64,000 nucleotides of DNA, taken from the NCBI GenBank assembly GCA_903871605.1, contig CAIQHF010000024.1, forward strand, positions 62,001 through 126,000, given 5' to 3'. This document shows positions 42,793-56,421 of this stretch, in pieces. How positions within the stretch are numbered: position 1 is the stretch's first letter; each line of letters opens with the position of its first letter. Both the position numbers and the translations under genes were made by a program. The notes under the pieces are model-generated. The model did not search any database. It saw only the letters and a list, made by a program, of their open reading frames with translations, and was not told the DNA's origin. The stretch comes from an uncultured Sphingomonadaceae bacterium. Lineage in GTDB: Bacteria > Pseudomonadota > Alphaproteobacteria > Sphingomonadales > Sphingomonadaceae.

Positions 42793-42831
42793 TGGCGACC
42801 GGCAAGCGTCGAGAAAACTCTCGACAGTTCC

Positions 42832-42847
42832 TTAACTAGTCGACTAA
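42832..42847. promoter_or_regulatory. 7-2-7 operator-like element upstream of the SDR/NMO pair
   Basis: TTAACTA-GT-CGACTAA, with a good right arm. The inner TAGTCGACTA is itself a perfect palindrome. It lies 101 bases before the SDR start at 42949, in an AT-rich promoter region. Confidence 0.5.
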
Positions 42848-42948
42848 TGATTGAACGAATGTGCTCTCGTTAGGTCCGATAGGATGTTCGACGGAGCTTC
42901 CCACGAAACGGGACCGCCGACATGGGAGGCGGGCAGGGAGGGGTCTGA

Positions 42949-44687
<1,739 letters not shown>

Positions 44688-44714
44688 CGCATGCGCGGCA
44701 CGCCACCCGGACGA

Positions 44715-45494
44715 TCAATCCGCCGTGGCAAGCCCGCCGCTCACCGGAAGCAATATGCCGGTCACATATGCGCCCGCGCGAGATGCGAGAAAGGTCACGG
44801 CGCCGACGATATCGTCGGGTTCACCCATCCGTCCCAGCGGCACGTGCTGCGGTTTTTCGTGATTGGGATGCCCTTCGTCGAAGAGAAAACGGGTCATGTG
44901 GGACGAAAAAATGCCCGGCGCGATGGCGTTTACCGTGATTCCCTCGGGCGCCAGCGTTTTCGCGAGATGGCGGGTCAGGTGCGCCAACGCCGCCTTGCTG
45001 GCGCCATAGGCATAGGATTCCCAGACGGGAATCCGGATCGCGTCGATGGAACTGATGTTGATGATCCGCGCCGGGTCGTCCGCAATCGCGCCCTTACGCA
45101 ACAGCGGCAGCATGGCGGCGACGAGCGCGAAGGGCGCCGAGAGATTGACACGCAAGATAGGATCGAAGCGCTCTGGCGGCGTTTGCTCGATTGGCGCCGC
45201 GAAGGCGGCGCCGGCATTATTGACGAGAATGTCGAGACGGCCGATCGGCTCGATCGCCGCCAGCAGGGCAGCACGCCCTTCGGGTTGCGTGACGTCGGCT
45301 GGAACGCCGGTGCAGTCGCCGATCGAGGCCAGTCCCGCCATGGCATCGTTGATGCGTTGAGGATTGCGGCCAGCGACGATCACCTTGACACCTCGCGCTG
45401 CCAGGCCTGCCGCGATCATATAGCCGATGCCGCTACTACCACCGGTGACGAGCGCGACCTTGTTTTCCAGGGAAAATAAAGACTGATCTGCCAT
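44715..45494 (-). CDS. SDR-family oxidoreductase
   Basis: 259 residues from ATG 45494; a TTG at 45509 would add five. The NAD motif TGGSSGIG, NNAG and the catalytic YGASK are present, and the C-terminus VTFLASRAGAYVTGILLPVS is typical of FabG-like dehydrogenases. It converges with the nitronate monooxygenase gene (27-base gap) and diverges from the crotonase gene at 45595 across a 100-base gap that holds the palindrome GAACGTCGTTC. Substrate unknown; a 3-hydroxyacyl or alcohol substrate fits the island. Confidence 0.88.
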   Translation of the reverse strand: MADQSLFSLENKVALVTGGSSGIGYMIAAGLAARGVKVIVAGRNPQRINDAMAGLASIGDCTGVPADVTQPEGRAALLAAIEPIGRLDILVNNAGAAFAAPIEQTPPERFDPILRVNLSAPFALVAAMLPLLRKGAIADDPARIINISSIDAIRIPVWESYAYGASKAALAHLTRHLAKTLAPEGITVNAIAPGIFSSHMTRFLFDEGHPNHEKPQHVPLGRMGEPDDIVGAVTFLASRAGAYVTGILLPVSGGLATAD

Positions 45495-45512
45495 GAGACC
45501 AGATAGCAATAT

Positions 45513-45523
45513 GAACGTCGTTC
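45513..45523. promoter_or_regulatory. Short palindrome in a divergent promoter
   Basis: GAACG-T-CGTTC, perfect arms, lies 18 bases upstream of the SDR start and 71 upstream of the crotonase start, in an AT-rich gap. It differs from the 7-2-7 elements. It is a possible operator, supported only by position. Confidence 0.3.
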
Positions 45524-45594
45524 TTGCAAGTATATATATCCATAAGATAGAATCTATGTCAAAAACCTGATACGCTGATTGTGGATTATCATTG

Positions 45595-46482
45595 ATGAAT
45601 TACGAACACATAATATTTTCCGTCAAAGAGCATATTGCTATCATCACACTGAGTCGCGTCGATGCACTCAATGCCTTCACCAACCGGATGGGGCAGGAGA
45701 TTGTCGATGCGTTCGACCATGTGGATTCCGACGATGACATTCGCGCCGTGATCGTGACAGGCCAAGGGCGAGCCTTCTGCGCGGGTGCCGATCTCACGGG
45801 GGGAGCGTCCGGCTTCCTCGTGTCTGCGCAGGAAGACCAGCCGCGCCGGCCCGACGGCCGCTTCGAGTACACGAGGGAGACCGCAAGGGATGGGGGGGGC
45901 CTCGTCACGCTACGTATCTACGCATGCCTGAAACCCGTGATCGCGGCGATCAACGGCCCGGCTGTCGGTATCGGCGCGACGATCACGCTGCCGATGGATA
46001 TCCGCATTTCCAGCGATATGGCGCGCTTCGGTTTTGTTTTCGCTCGGCGGGGCATCGTCCCCGAAGCCGCGTCTTCCTTCTTCCTGCCGAGGATCGTCGG
46101 CATCAGCAAGGCGCTCGAATGGTGCTATTCAGGCAACGTCTTCCCGGCGGCTGAGGCGCTGGCTGCCGGGCTCGTCTCGGCCATCCACCCGCCGGGCGAT
46201 CTGCTTCCCGCGGCGATGGCGATCGCGCACGCGATGACGGACAACAGCGCCCCCGTGTCGATCGCGCTGACGCGGCAGATGATGTGGCGCGGGCTCGGCT
46301 TCGCTCATCCGATGGAGGCGCATCGCATCGATAGCCGCGCCATATTGTCGCGCAGCCACAGCACGGATGCGTCCGAGGGCGTCGCCGCTTTCCTGGAGAA
46401 GCGTGACGCGCACTTTCCGGGGCGCGTCTCGGCCGACATGCCGGACTTCTTTCCTTGGTGGACAGAGCAGAGTTACAGTTAG
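45595..46482 (+). CDS. Crotonase-family protein (long form) without hydratase glutamates
   Basis: 295 residues. Segments: IAIITLSRVDALNAFTNRMG, GRAFCAGADLTGG, an insert of about 25 residues (DQPRRPDGRFEYTRETARDG), NGPAVGIGATITLPMDIRIS and RRGIVPEAASSFFLPRIVG. The insert and the PEAASSFFLPR motif define a subgroup annotated as enoyl-CoA hydratase in many alphaproteobacteria, yet the two standard glutamates are absent (GIGAT). Glutamate in VPEA may substitute. It starts a transcript divergent from the SDR gene. Confidence 0.87.
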   Translation: MNYEHIIFSVKEHIAIITLSRVDALNAFTNRMGQEIVDAFDHVDSDDDIRAVIVTGQGRAFCAGADLTGGASGFLVSAQEDQPRRPDGRFEYTRETARDGGGLVTLRIYACLKPVIAAINGPAVGIGATITLPMDIRISSDMARFGFVFARRGIVPEAASSFFLPRIVGISKALEWCYSGNVFPAAEALAAGLVSAIHPPGDLLPAAMAIAHAMTDNSAPVSIALTRQMMWRGLGFAHPMEAHRIDSRAILSRSHSTDASEGVAAFLEKRDAHFPGRVSADMPDFFPWWTEQSYS

Positions 46483-46500
46483 GGCCGGATTTCCCGGCCC
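46482..46500 (+). terminator. Hairpin at the end of the crotonase gene
   Basis: GGGCCGG and CCGGCCC pair around ATTTC. The stem starts on the last base of the stop codon. No T-tract follows and the next gene's ribosome-binding site comes seven bases later, so readthrough is likely. Confidence 0.4.
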
Positions 46501-46520
46501 CGAACGAGGAGCGTTCGGAT

Positions 46521-47159
46521 TTGAGCAACGTCGACATGTCCGTCGTAGCCGTCGTGGTGCTCAGCCTGGCGGCGTGCATGAGTCTGGCCGAGGCGGTGAT
46601 CCGCATGCCGGTCGATGCGGCGAGCACGCCGTTTACGAGCCGCGAAGCAAACATCATCCACGTCGCGATGAACGGTGGCATGGCGTTGATGTTCACCGAG
46701 CTCTACGATCATAATGCGGCATTGCTGCTGACATGCGTCTATGCGCTGCTGTCACTGGCACTGATGATGCGCATCGGATGGTTGTGGAATCGCGCGCCAC
46801 GCACGCGGCGGGCGGAAGTGGTCGGAGGCAGCGTCTACCATCTCGTCGGTCTCGTCGCGATGATCTATGCCATCCGGCTGATGCCGATGCCGGCCGGTGC
46901 CATGTCAATGGTAGGGATGACGATGCCCGCACACGACATGCCGTTGGTTGCGACCGCTCTCGGCGCCATCTTCCTGCTGGATGGCGTCGTCACCTTCCTG
47001 CTGGTCGCCTTTGCTCCCCACACTATTTTCCGGATGGGTCCGCGGCGACCGACCATTTTCCAGGCGCACGAGCCGACGCAACAACAGGTGCGATATCTGC
47101 GGATGTTGGCGATCCCGCATGTCATCATGGATGTAGGTATGGCGATCATGCTCATTTAG
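46521..47159 (+). CDS. DUF5134-like integral membrane protein
   Basis: 212 residues from TTG 46521, which has AGGAG nine bases upstream; the ATG at 46536 is an alternative. Five to six hydrophobic segments are visible (VVAVVVLSLAACMSLAEAVI; ALLLTCVYALLSLALMMRIG; VYHLVGLVAMIYAIRLM; LVATALGAIFLLDGVVTFLL; MLAIPHVIMDVGMAIMLI). Methionine- and histidine-rich loops (MPMPAGAMSMVGMTMPAHDM) suggest binding of a metal such as copper, a feature seen in this family. It has no obvious link with the catabolic genes. The following 47160-47425 holds no supported gene. Confidence 0.7.
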   Translation: MSNVDMSVVAVVVLSLAACMSLAEAVIRMPVDAASTPFTSREANIIHVAMNGGMALMFTELYDHNAALLLTCVYALLSLALMMRIGWLWNRAPRTRRAEVVGGSVYHLVGLVAMIYAIRLMPMPAGAMSMVGMTMPAHDMPLVATALGAIFLLDGVVTFLLVAFAPHTIFRMGPRRPTIFQAHEPTQQQVRYLRMLAIPHVIMDVGMAIMLI

Positions 47160-47425
47160 CGGCGAGTTACGTCAACGGGGCGCCGATCAGGCGATGAGTT
47201 AGCTCCGCGCTTGACGCCTGGACCAATCGCCGTTGAGCCAGCGCGACTCTTGCGACGCCATATGACGATCACATCATATCGTTGCGCGAACGGCCGGCGC
47301 ATCTTCCTTCACGCACGGGGAGCATGCATGACGCGGTTTCGCCTCCGTTCGGCGGCAGCGTCGGACGACCGCGGGGTGCCGGCGCGATCGCCAGAATGGC
47401 GGCCGGTCGATCCGCGCGACGACGG

Positions 47426-49654
47426 TCAGAAGTGGAAGCCCGCGGTAATCCCGTATGTCCGGGGCGGCGCCGCGACACGGTTGTCGCCCGTCGAAGTCGC
47501 ATCGAGTTGCTCGCTGTAGAGCGCGTTGGTGAGGTTCTTGCCCCAGAGCTTGACCCACAGATGCGTGTCCGGCGACGTCCAGCCGATCGATGCGTCGACG
47601 AGATGATAGTGCGGCTCGCGCACGCGGTTGCCCGGATCGACGTAATAGCCGTCGTTGTAGTAATAGCTCGCCGCGAGCGTGATCGGGCCGATCTGGTAGG
47701 TGGCGCCGATATTGGCGGTCCAGTCGGGCGTGTCCTGCAGCCTGTTGTTCGTCGAATCATAGGGCGAGAGAACGGTGAACTGGAAGGTCGCCGGGTCGAT
47801 GACCGGCTCGGTGGTATAGCCGTTGGGGAACGACTTGTAGCGGTCGTGGATCCAGCCGACGCCCGCCGTCACGGTCAGATGCTGCGTGATCCGCGCGGTG
47901 GCGTCGGCGTCGATCCCGTAGCTGCGCGCGCCCTTGCCGTCGAAGGGATAGAGCACGCCGTCGAGGATCTCGTTGATCTGGATATTCTTATAGTCGTAAT
48001 AATAAGCCGCGACGTTGAAGCGGACGCGGTGATCGAACAGATCCGATTTCAGCCCCGCTTCGAATGAATCGAGCGTTTCGGGCTTGAGCGTCTCGGCCGG
48101 GATGAGCTGCGGCACGAACGACCCGCTCTTGAACCCGCGATTGTACGAAACATAGCCGAGCAGATCGGGCGAGAAGCGATGGTCGAGCGACAGCCGCCAG
48201 GTCAGCTTCCTGAACGACTTGCTGGCGGTCGTGCTTTCGAGATCGGGACCGAACGGCGTCAGCGTGTCGGCGCTCGCGCCGATCGCGCGATCGTCGATCG
48301 TGTAGCGCAGGCCCGCGGTCAGATGCGTCGAGGCGCCCAATTCGTACGTGCCCTGCGCGAAGGCGGCATAGGAGTTGAGCGTCTGCTTGCTGTCGATCGT
48401 TGCGACGATCGTGCCGAACGGCTGGGTGATCGTCGTCCGGAGCGGATCATAGCGGCCCTGCGACCAGAAATAATAGGCGCCGACGACCCATTTGAACGCG
48501 CCGGGTGCGGTCGAGAGCAACTGCACCTCCTGGCTGAACTGCTTGTCCTTCTGCGTCTGGTCGACCGCGACGAGCGGCACCGGCGTCTGATCGCCGTCGA
48601 TGATCGCGTGCAGGAAGCTGTTGCGATAGGCGGTGATGCTGAGCAACTGAACGCCTGAAAAATCATGCTGTCCGGTCAGGCTGGCGCCCCACGTCCTGGT
48701 CTTGAGATAGGGTTGGACATTCTGATCGATGTCGCGCTCGCCGCCCGGCGACGGCACGCCAAGCAACGTGCCGTCGATCGGCCGGATCGCGGGATCGTCG
48801 CCGCGCAGATAGGAATAGTCGCCCGCCAGCGTAAATTTGGTGTCGGAACCGGGCTTCCACTGTAGCTTGCCGCGTCCGGCATAGTCGCGATGCTTCTGGA
48901 CGTCCTCGCCATTGTACAGATTCTTGCCGAAGCCGTACTGCTGGTTCTCGTATATCCCCGCAAGGCTAGCGGCGAGCGTATCGGTCAGGCCGCCCGAGAT
49001 ATAGGCGCTGCTGCTCACCGTCCGATAATTGCCGTAGCTCACCGAGGCGTCGGCGGTCGGCGTATCGCTCGGCGCGCGCGTCGAGACCTGAATCAGGCCG
49101 CCGGTGGCGTTACGGCCGAACAGCGTGCCCTGCGGCCCCTTGAGCACCGCGACCTGGTCGACATCGTTGAGCGAGAACAGCGTGCCCGCGGCCGAGCCGA
49201 TATAGACGCCGTCGACATAGGTCGCGACGGGGTTCTCGATGCCGGGGCCGGTGGTCGTCGTGCCGATGCCGCGGATGCGCGGCTGGCCGAAGCCACCGAG
49301 CGCGGTGTTGAAGCCGAGACCCGGCGTCACCGCCTTGAGATCGGATGTGTTGCTGATCTGCGCGACGGCGAGTTGCTGGCTGCTGAGCGCGGTGATCGCG
49401 ATCGGCACGTTCTGCAGGTTTTCCGAGCGCTTCTGCGCGGTGACCACGATCTCCTGGAGGCCGCCATTCTCGCCCGTCGCGGGCGGAGCGTCGGCTGGCG
49501 GCGGGCTGATCGGCGTGTTGGGCGCGCGCTGCGCGTGTGCGGGGAAGAGCGTGACCGGAAGCGCCCCCGCCGAACAGCCGAGCATCAACGACACCAGCGT
49601 CGCACGATGCCCAGACCGCAAACGCGCCGCGCGCGACCCGCTTCCCTGCGCCAT
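47426..49654 (-). CDS. TonB-dependent receptor
   Basis: 742 residues. ATG 49654 has AGGGGAGG five bases upstream, which rules out longer frames. Signal peptide (LVSLMLGCSAGALPVTLFPA, then HAQ), TonB box region LQEIVVTAQKRSENLQNVPI, plug signature VAVLKGPQGTLFGRNATGGL, and a barrel ending in PPRTYGITAGFHF. There is no STN domain. The 271 bases upstream (49655-49925) contain its promoter and separate it from the LacI gene, which runs the same way. It may belong to the sugar locus, but the LacI-type palindrome found at 52187 is not present before it. Confidence 0.9.
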   Translation of the reverse strand: MAQGSGSRAARLRSGHRATLVSLMLGCSAGALPVTLFPAHAQRAPNTPISPPPADAPPATGENGGLQEIVVTAQKRSENLQNVPIAITALSSQQLAVAQISNTSDLKAVTPGLGFNTALGGFGQPRIRGIGTTTTGPGIENPVATYVDGVYIGSAAGTLFSLNDVDQVAVLKGPQGTLFGRNATGGLIQVSTRAPSDTPTADASVSYGNYRTVSSSAYISGGLTDTLAASLAGIYENQQYGFGKNLYNGEDVQKHRDYAGRGKLQWKPGSDTKFTLAGDYSYLRGDDPAIRPIDGTLLGVPSPGGERDIDQNVQPYLKTRTWGASLTGQHDFSGVQLLSITAYRNSFLHAIIDGDQTPVPLVAVDQTQKDKQFSQEVQLLSTAPGAFKWVVGAYYFWSQGRYDPLRTTITQPFGTIVATIDSKQTLNSYAAFAQGTYELGASTHLTAGLRYTIDDRAIGASADTLTPFGPDLESTTASKSFRKLTWRLSLDHRFSPDLLGYVSYNRGFKSGSFVPQLIPAETLKPETLDSFEAGLKSDLFDHRVRFNVAAYYYDYKNIQINEILDGVLYPFDGKGARSYGIDADATARITQHLTVTAGVGWIHDRYKSFPNGYTTEPVIDPATFQFTVLSPYDSTNNRLQDTPDWTANIGATYQIGPITLAASYYYNDGYYVDPGNRVREPHYHLVDASIGWTSPDTHLWVKLWGKNLTNALYSEQLDATSTGDNRVAAPPRTYGITAGFHF

Positions 49655-49925
49655 GCCATACCTCCCCTTGATCATTCCCGGCGTTTGCCCGCCGTCGAAT
49701 GGGGTGGTTCTAGGTGATCGCCCGGCAAAGCCGATATTGAATAACCGGATCGACCGATAGTATTGATGCACGCAATGCGCCCTATTCCGGGCGATGCCGT
49801 TGAGGACCGCTTGGTCGGCCGAAGAAGACGCGCCGCGCGATCGCACAATCGCTCTGCACGACATGCATACCGGGTACTGTGGCTCGGCGCATCGGTGGCC
49901 GATGCGCCTGCCCCGATCCCTGTCG

Positions 49926-50942
49926 TCAGCGCCCGGCGGTGCTTTCGCGCCAGACGATATTATAGTGCAGGCGCTCGCGGAACCGCGCGTCGGATGGCGC
50001 GTCGCGATAACCGGGCTCGCACAGGATGCGGACCGCGGCCGCGCCCATCGCCAGCACCGGCTGATGCACCGTCGTGATCGCCGGCCATGCCAGCCTCGCG
50101 GTCGGCGCGTCGTCGAAGCCGGCGATCGACACGTCTCTTGGAACGCTCAGGCCGAGCTTGATCGCGGCGACCGACACGCCGAGCGCCATATCGTCATTGC
50201 TCGCGAAGATCGCGGTCGGCGGCAACCCGCCGGCGAGCATCGCCTCGCCTGCCTCGAGGCCGGATCGGAACGAGAAGTCGCCGGGGGCGATGCGTCCCGC
50301 AAGCACCGGCAGCCCGGCATCGCGCATCGCCGCGACGAAGCCGGCGCGCCGGGTGCGCGTGCTCGCGTGCCGCGGATCGCCTTCGATGAAGCCGATCTCG
50401 CGGTGGCCGAGCGCGATCAGGTGCGCCGTCATGTCGTGCGCGGCGCGTTCCTCGTCAATCTCGATCAACCCGACCGGCGCTTCGCCGACGCCTTCGGGCG
50501 AGATGCGCACATAGGGCAGATCGCAGGCGGCGAGATGATCGAGCAGCGCCTGGTTCTGGCTGAGCGGCGGCGCCAGGATTGCGCCGTCGAGCTTGAGCGG
50601 CATGATATTGGCATCGAAATCGCCCGCCCAGCCCGGCATGTCGAGCGCGAGCGGCTCGACGATCAGGTGATAATGCCGCCTGCGGCATTCGAGCAGCGCG
50701 CCGCGATGCAGGGCGGTGGCATATCCCGATGTCGGATCGTCGCAGAACAGGCCGAGCAGATAGGATCGTGCGCTCGACAGGCTGCGCGCGAACGCGTTGG
50801 GCCGGTAGCCGAGCGCCTCCACGACCAGCATCACCGCGTCGCGGACCGCCGCGCGGACATGCGGCTCGCCGTTCATCACGCGCGACACCGTCTTGGGCGA
50901 GACGCCGGCGCGCGCCGCGACATCCTTGATCGTCACCGTCAT
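49926..50942 (-). CDS. LacI-family transcriptional regulator
   Basis: 338 residues. The N-terminal HTH and hinge are canonical (TIKDVAARAGVSPKTVSRVM; LGYRPNAFARSLSSARSYLL). A periplasmic-binding-protein-like ligand domain follows (GLFCDDPTSGYATALHRGAL; GHREIGFIEGDPRHASTRTR; PTAIFASNDDMALGV; VSIAGFDDAPTARL). It should bind a sugar or sugar acid and release its operator. Its start overlaps the end of the permease gene by four bases, so the two form one operon. The twin palindrome GACATCGATGTC in front of this operon is of the central-CG type typical of LacI proteins and is the likely target. Confidence 0.92.
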   Translation of the reverse strand: MTVTIKDVAARAGVSPKTVSRVMNGEPHVRAAVRDAVMLVVEALGYRPNAFARSLSSARSYLLGLFCDDPTSGYATALHRGALLECRRRHYHLIVEPLALDMPGWAGDFDANIMPLKLDGAILAPPLSQNQALLDHLAACDLPYVRISPEGVGEAPVGLIEIDEERAAHDMTAHLIALGHREIGFIEGDPRHASTRTRRAGFVAAMRDAGLPVLAGRIAPGDFSFRSGLEAGEAMLAGGLPPTAIFASNDDMALGVSVAAIKLGLSVPRDVSIAGFDDAPTARLAWPAITTVHQPVLAMGAAAVRILCEPGYRDAPSDARFRERLHYNIVWRESTAGR

Positions 50943-52135
50943 GCCCGCACGCCGCGCGCGAAGAGCAGCACCGCGGCATAGCAGAGCGCGGGACATGCCA
51001 GCGCGATCGGCAGCGTCGTGCGATCGGCGAGCAGGCCCGTCGCCATCGGTATCGCCGCGCCGCCGACCACCGCCATGCACATCAGCATCGAGGCGGTGGG
51101 CACGTCCTCGGCGCTGGCCGGCATCGTCAGCGCGTAGATGGTCGGGAACATGATTGCATTGCACAGCCCGACGGCGAGCAATGCCGCACCGCCCAATTCT
51201 CCGCGCACCACGATCGCGACCGTAAGCAGCAGCACAGCGCCGGTCGCCGCCCGGCCGAGCAAGGTGGGCGCCGCGATCCGGCGCAACAGCCAGGCGCCGG
51301 CGAAGCGCCCGATCATCGCACCCAGCCAATAAAGGCTGACGAGCCGCCCCGCGTCGACCGGTCCGAGCGCCAGCGTGCCGGGCAGCATCAGGTAATTGGC
51401 CGCCAGCGTGCCGATCGTCACCTCGGCACCGACATAGACGAAGATCGCCGCCGTGCCCCGCACGATGCGGGGATTGCGGCACAGTCTCGCGAGCCGGGCG
51501 CGCGTCGGCGGCTGCCAGGCCTGTGCGTGGGGGGCGACGTCCGCGCCGGCGCGGATCGCGACCGCGAGGATGGCGAAACCCGCCGCAAAGGCGACGAAGG
51601 GCACCGGCGCAGGGCCCCGACCGAGCAGGAACCAGGCGGCGGCCAGCGGACCGAGGACCGTACCGAGCGCGTTGAACCCTTGCAGCAGCGTGAAGCGCGT
51701 GACTGCGCGCGCGCCGTCGCCCAACGTCGCCATCAGTCCGTTGCATGCGATCTGGAGGATCGTCACGCCCGACGACAGCAGCAGCAAGGCCGCGAGCAGT
51801 GCCGAGAAGCGCGCGCTCGTCTGGGCAAGCGCGACGAGCAGGCAGCCCGCCGCCATCATCGTCAGCCCTGCCGCCGTCGCGCGGATCGCGCCCATGCGCG
51901 CCGCGACGATGGTGGCGGGGATCGCGAACAGCAGATAGCCGAGATAATAGACGAGCTGGACGAGCAGCGCCTCGGCATAGCCGAGGCCGAGCGTCAGCTT
52001 GAGCCGCGGCACCAGCAACGCCTCGACCGAGGCGAGCACGCCGCCGCCCAGGAAGACGCCGATCATCAGGCCGAAGAAGCGCCGGGGGAGGGGACCGTCG
52101 AGGTCGGCGACGGTGTCGGGCAGGGTGACGGCCAT
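50939..52135 (-). CDS. MFS sugar permease (FucP/GlcP-like)
   Basis: 398 residues with about twelve membrane segments. ATG 52135 begins MAVTLPDTVADLDGPLP; a GTG at 52162 would add nine residues. Segments such as FFGLMIGVFLGGGVLASVEA, LLVQLVYYLGYLLFAIPATI, GVTILQIACNGLMATLGDG and FVYVGAEVTIGTLAANYLM follow the pattern of FucP-type proton symporters for fucose, glucose or galactose (FVYVGAEVTIG is the family's signature helix). Its partner gene encodes the LacI regulator, and a TonB receptor is divergent from it. Expected role: carries a monosaccharide across the inner membrane. Confidence 0.9.
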   Translation of the reverse strand: MAVTLPDTVADLDGPLPRRFFGLMIGVFLGGGVLASVEALLVPRLKLTLGLGYAEALLVQLVYYLGYLLFAIPATIVAARMGAIRATAAGLTMMAAGCLLVALAQTSARFSALLAALLLLSSGVTILQIACNGLMATLGDGARAVTRFTLLQGFNALGTVLGPLAAAWFLLGRGPAPVPFVAFAAGFAILAVAIRAGADVAPHAQAWQPPTRARLARLCRNPRIVRGTAAIFVYVGAEVTIGTLAANYLMLPGTLALGPVDAGRLVSLYWLGAMIGRFAGAWLLRRIAAPTLLGRAATGAVLLLTVAIVVRGELGGAALLAVGLCNAIMFPTIYALTMPASAEDVPTASMLMCMAVVGGAAIPMATGLLADRTTLPIALACPALCYAAVLLFARGVRA

Positions 52136-52186
52136 GATCCGATCGTAGTTGCGTCGCGGCACCGCGCAAGCGCGGCGTACAAGTCA

Positions 52187-52221
52187 GACATCGATGTCAG
52201 GAAGTGTTTGACATCGATGTC
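52187..52221. promoter_or_regulatory. Twin 12-bp palindromes, probable LacI-type operator
   Basis: GACATCGATGTC occurs at 52187-52198 and again at 52210-52221 (23 bases start to start, about two helix turns). Both are perfect. They lie between the divergent permease/LacI operon (52135) and the TonB receptor (52282), so a dimer pair or tetramer bound here could repress both directions. Confidence 0.75.
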
Positions 52222-52281
52222 GGACTGCGCTTGAAGGAGCCTCAAGCTCGGAACAGACGGGCGAACGACAGGGGATGGATC

Positions 52282-54759
<2,478 letters not shown>

Positions 54760-54774
54760 ATGCCTCCCCAGCCT

Positions 54775-54804
54775 GGCGCCGCTCCTTCCAGCGGCGCCAT
54801 TTTC
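54775..54804 (+). terminator. Rho-independent terminator after the receptor gene
   Basis: GGCGCCGCT and AGCGGCGCC form a 9-base stem around CCTTCC, followed by ATTTTCG. It lies 15 bases after the receptor stop. The halogenase-like gene starts 33 bases later, so that gene may be expressed by readthrough. Confidence 0.75.
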
Positions 54805-54836
54805 GTTCGCGGGCGCGCATCGCGGCGTCGATCGGC

Positions 54837-56411
54837 GTGGCCCGCCGTGTCGTGACCTCGCGCCGTATCGTCATCGTGGGCGGCGGGACGGCCGGCTGGC
54901 TGACCGCCGCCTATCTTTCGCGTGCGCTCCCCGCCGCCGCACGGTCGGACGGCTGGACGATCACGCTGGTCGAATCGGCCGACATCGGGACGATCGGCGT
55001 CGGCGAGGGCAGTTTCCCGACGCTGCGCTCGACGCTCGCCACGCTCGGCCGCAGCGAGGCCGAGTTCCTTCGTGCAAGCGACGCCACCTTCAAGCAGGGC
55101 GTGCGCTTCCTCGGCTGGGCGGGCGGCCCGACGCCGGGCCACGACGCCGACGACTATTTCCATCCGTTCAACTTGCCGTTCGGCGGTGACGAGCCGGGAT
55201 TGCTGCCCTTCTGGCTGGATAGCGCCGCCGATCCGCAGCGCCCGTCCTTCGCCGACGCGGTCACCGTGCAGGAACGGCTGATCCGCGCCGACCGCGCGCC
55301 GAAGCGGCGCGACGACGCCGATTTCTCGGGGCCGATGAACTATGCCTATCATTTCGATGCCGCCAAGCTTGCGGCATGGCTGCGCGAGGTCGCAATCGCC
55401 AATGGCGTCGCCCGCATCGAGGCGACGGTCGCCGCCGTCGCGCGCGGCGAGGATGGCGATGTCGCCGCGCTGACGCTGTCGGACGGATCGCCGCCGATCG
55501 CGGGCGACATCTTCATCGATTGCTCGGGCTTCCGCGCCGTGCTGATCGGCGACGCGCTCGGCGCCCCGTTCCGGTCGGTCGAGGCGGTGCTGTTCAACGA
55601 CCGCGCGATCGCGATGCAGATCCCCGACGACGCGCCCGGCCGGCAGATCGCGCCCTATACGCGCGCCACCGCGCACGAGGCGGGCTGGATCTGGGATATC
55701 GGCCTGCCGACCCGGCGCGGCACCGGCTGCGTATATTCCAGCCGCCATATGTCCGACGATCAGGCCGAGGCCGTGATCCGCCGCTATGCCGGGCCGGCCG
55801 GCGCGACGCTCGCCGCCCGCACGCTGCGGTTCCGCACCGGCTATCGGACCAGTCAGTGGATCGGCAACACGGTCGCGATCGGGCTGTCGGCGGGTTTCTT
55901 CGAGCCGCTCGAATCGACCGGCATCATGCTGATCGAGGTCGCCGCCCGGATCGTCGCCGACATGCTGCGCGGACCCGTCGACCGCGCGGCGCTGGCGGGT
56001 GCGGCGCGCAATTATAATCGCCAGATGGCCGCGCGCTTCGAGGCGATCGTCGAGTTCCTGAAGCTCCATTATTGCGTCAGCCGTCGCGCCGACACCGCCT
56101 ATTGGCGCGACAATCGCGATCCGGCGTCATGGCCGGAGGGGCTTCGCGACAAGATCGTGCAATGGCGCCATCGTCTGCCGTCGCGCTTCGATTTCGTGAT
56201 CGACCACCAGAGCTTCCTGCCGCCGAGCTGGGCCTTCATCCTCCACGGCCTCGGCCATGAAACCCAAGCGGGCAGCGGCGTGATCGCCGCCAGGCCCGGC
56301 GACGCGCGCGATGCGATGGCGGCCTTTGCCAGGATCCGCCAGGCGGCCTCGCAGGCGGTGCAGGCGCTTCCCGATCACCGCTCGCTCATCGACCATTATC
56401 ACCGCAGCTGA
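54837..56411 (+). CDS. Tryptophan-halogenase-family flavoprotein
   Basis: 524 residues from a GTG; no ATG lies upstream in frame. The FAD-binding GGGTAGW is at 15-21. The lysine that forms the chloramine-like intermediate in true halogenases has a counterpart, Lys86 in FKQGVRFLGW. The WxWxIP motif of halogenases is changed to WIWDIGLP. FFEPLESTGI is conserved. In sphingomonads and Caulobacter such genes often sit beside TonB receptors of glycan loci, where their role is unknown and halogenation unproven. Its stop is ten bases before the GH3 start, so they form an operon. It needs a reduced-flavin partner, which I do not see nearby. Confidence 0.85.
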   Translation: MARRVVTSRRIVIVGGGTAGWLTAAYLSRALPAAARSDGWTITLVESADIGTIGVGEGSFPTLRSTLATLGRSEAEFLRASDATFKQGVRFLGWAGGPTPGHDADDYFHPFNLPFGGDEPGLLPFWLDSAADPQRPSFADAVTVQERLIRADRAPKRRDDADFSGPMNYAYHFDAAKLAAWLREVAIANGVARIEATVAAVARGEDGDVAALTLSDGSPPIAGDIFIDCSGFRAVLIGDALGAPFRSVEAVLFNDRAIAMQIPDDAPGRQIAPYTRATAHEAGWIWDIGLPTRRGTGCVYSSRHMSDDQAEAVIRRYAGPAGATLAARTLRFRTGYRTSQWIGNTVAIGLSAGFFEPLESTGIMLIEVAARIVADMLRGPVDRAALAGAARNYNRQMAARFEAIVEFLKLHYCVSRRADTAYWRDNRDPASWPEGLRDKIVQWRHRLPSRFDFVIDHQSFLPPSWAFILHGLGHETQAGSGVIAARPGDARDAMAAFARIRQAASQAVQALPDHRSLIDHYHRS

Positions 56412-56421
56412 AGGGCTCTCC

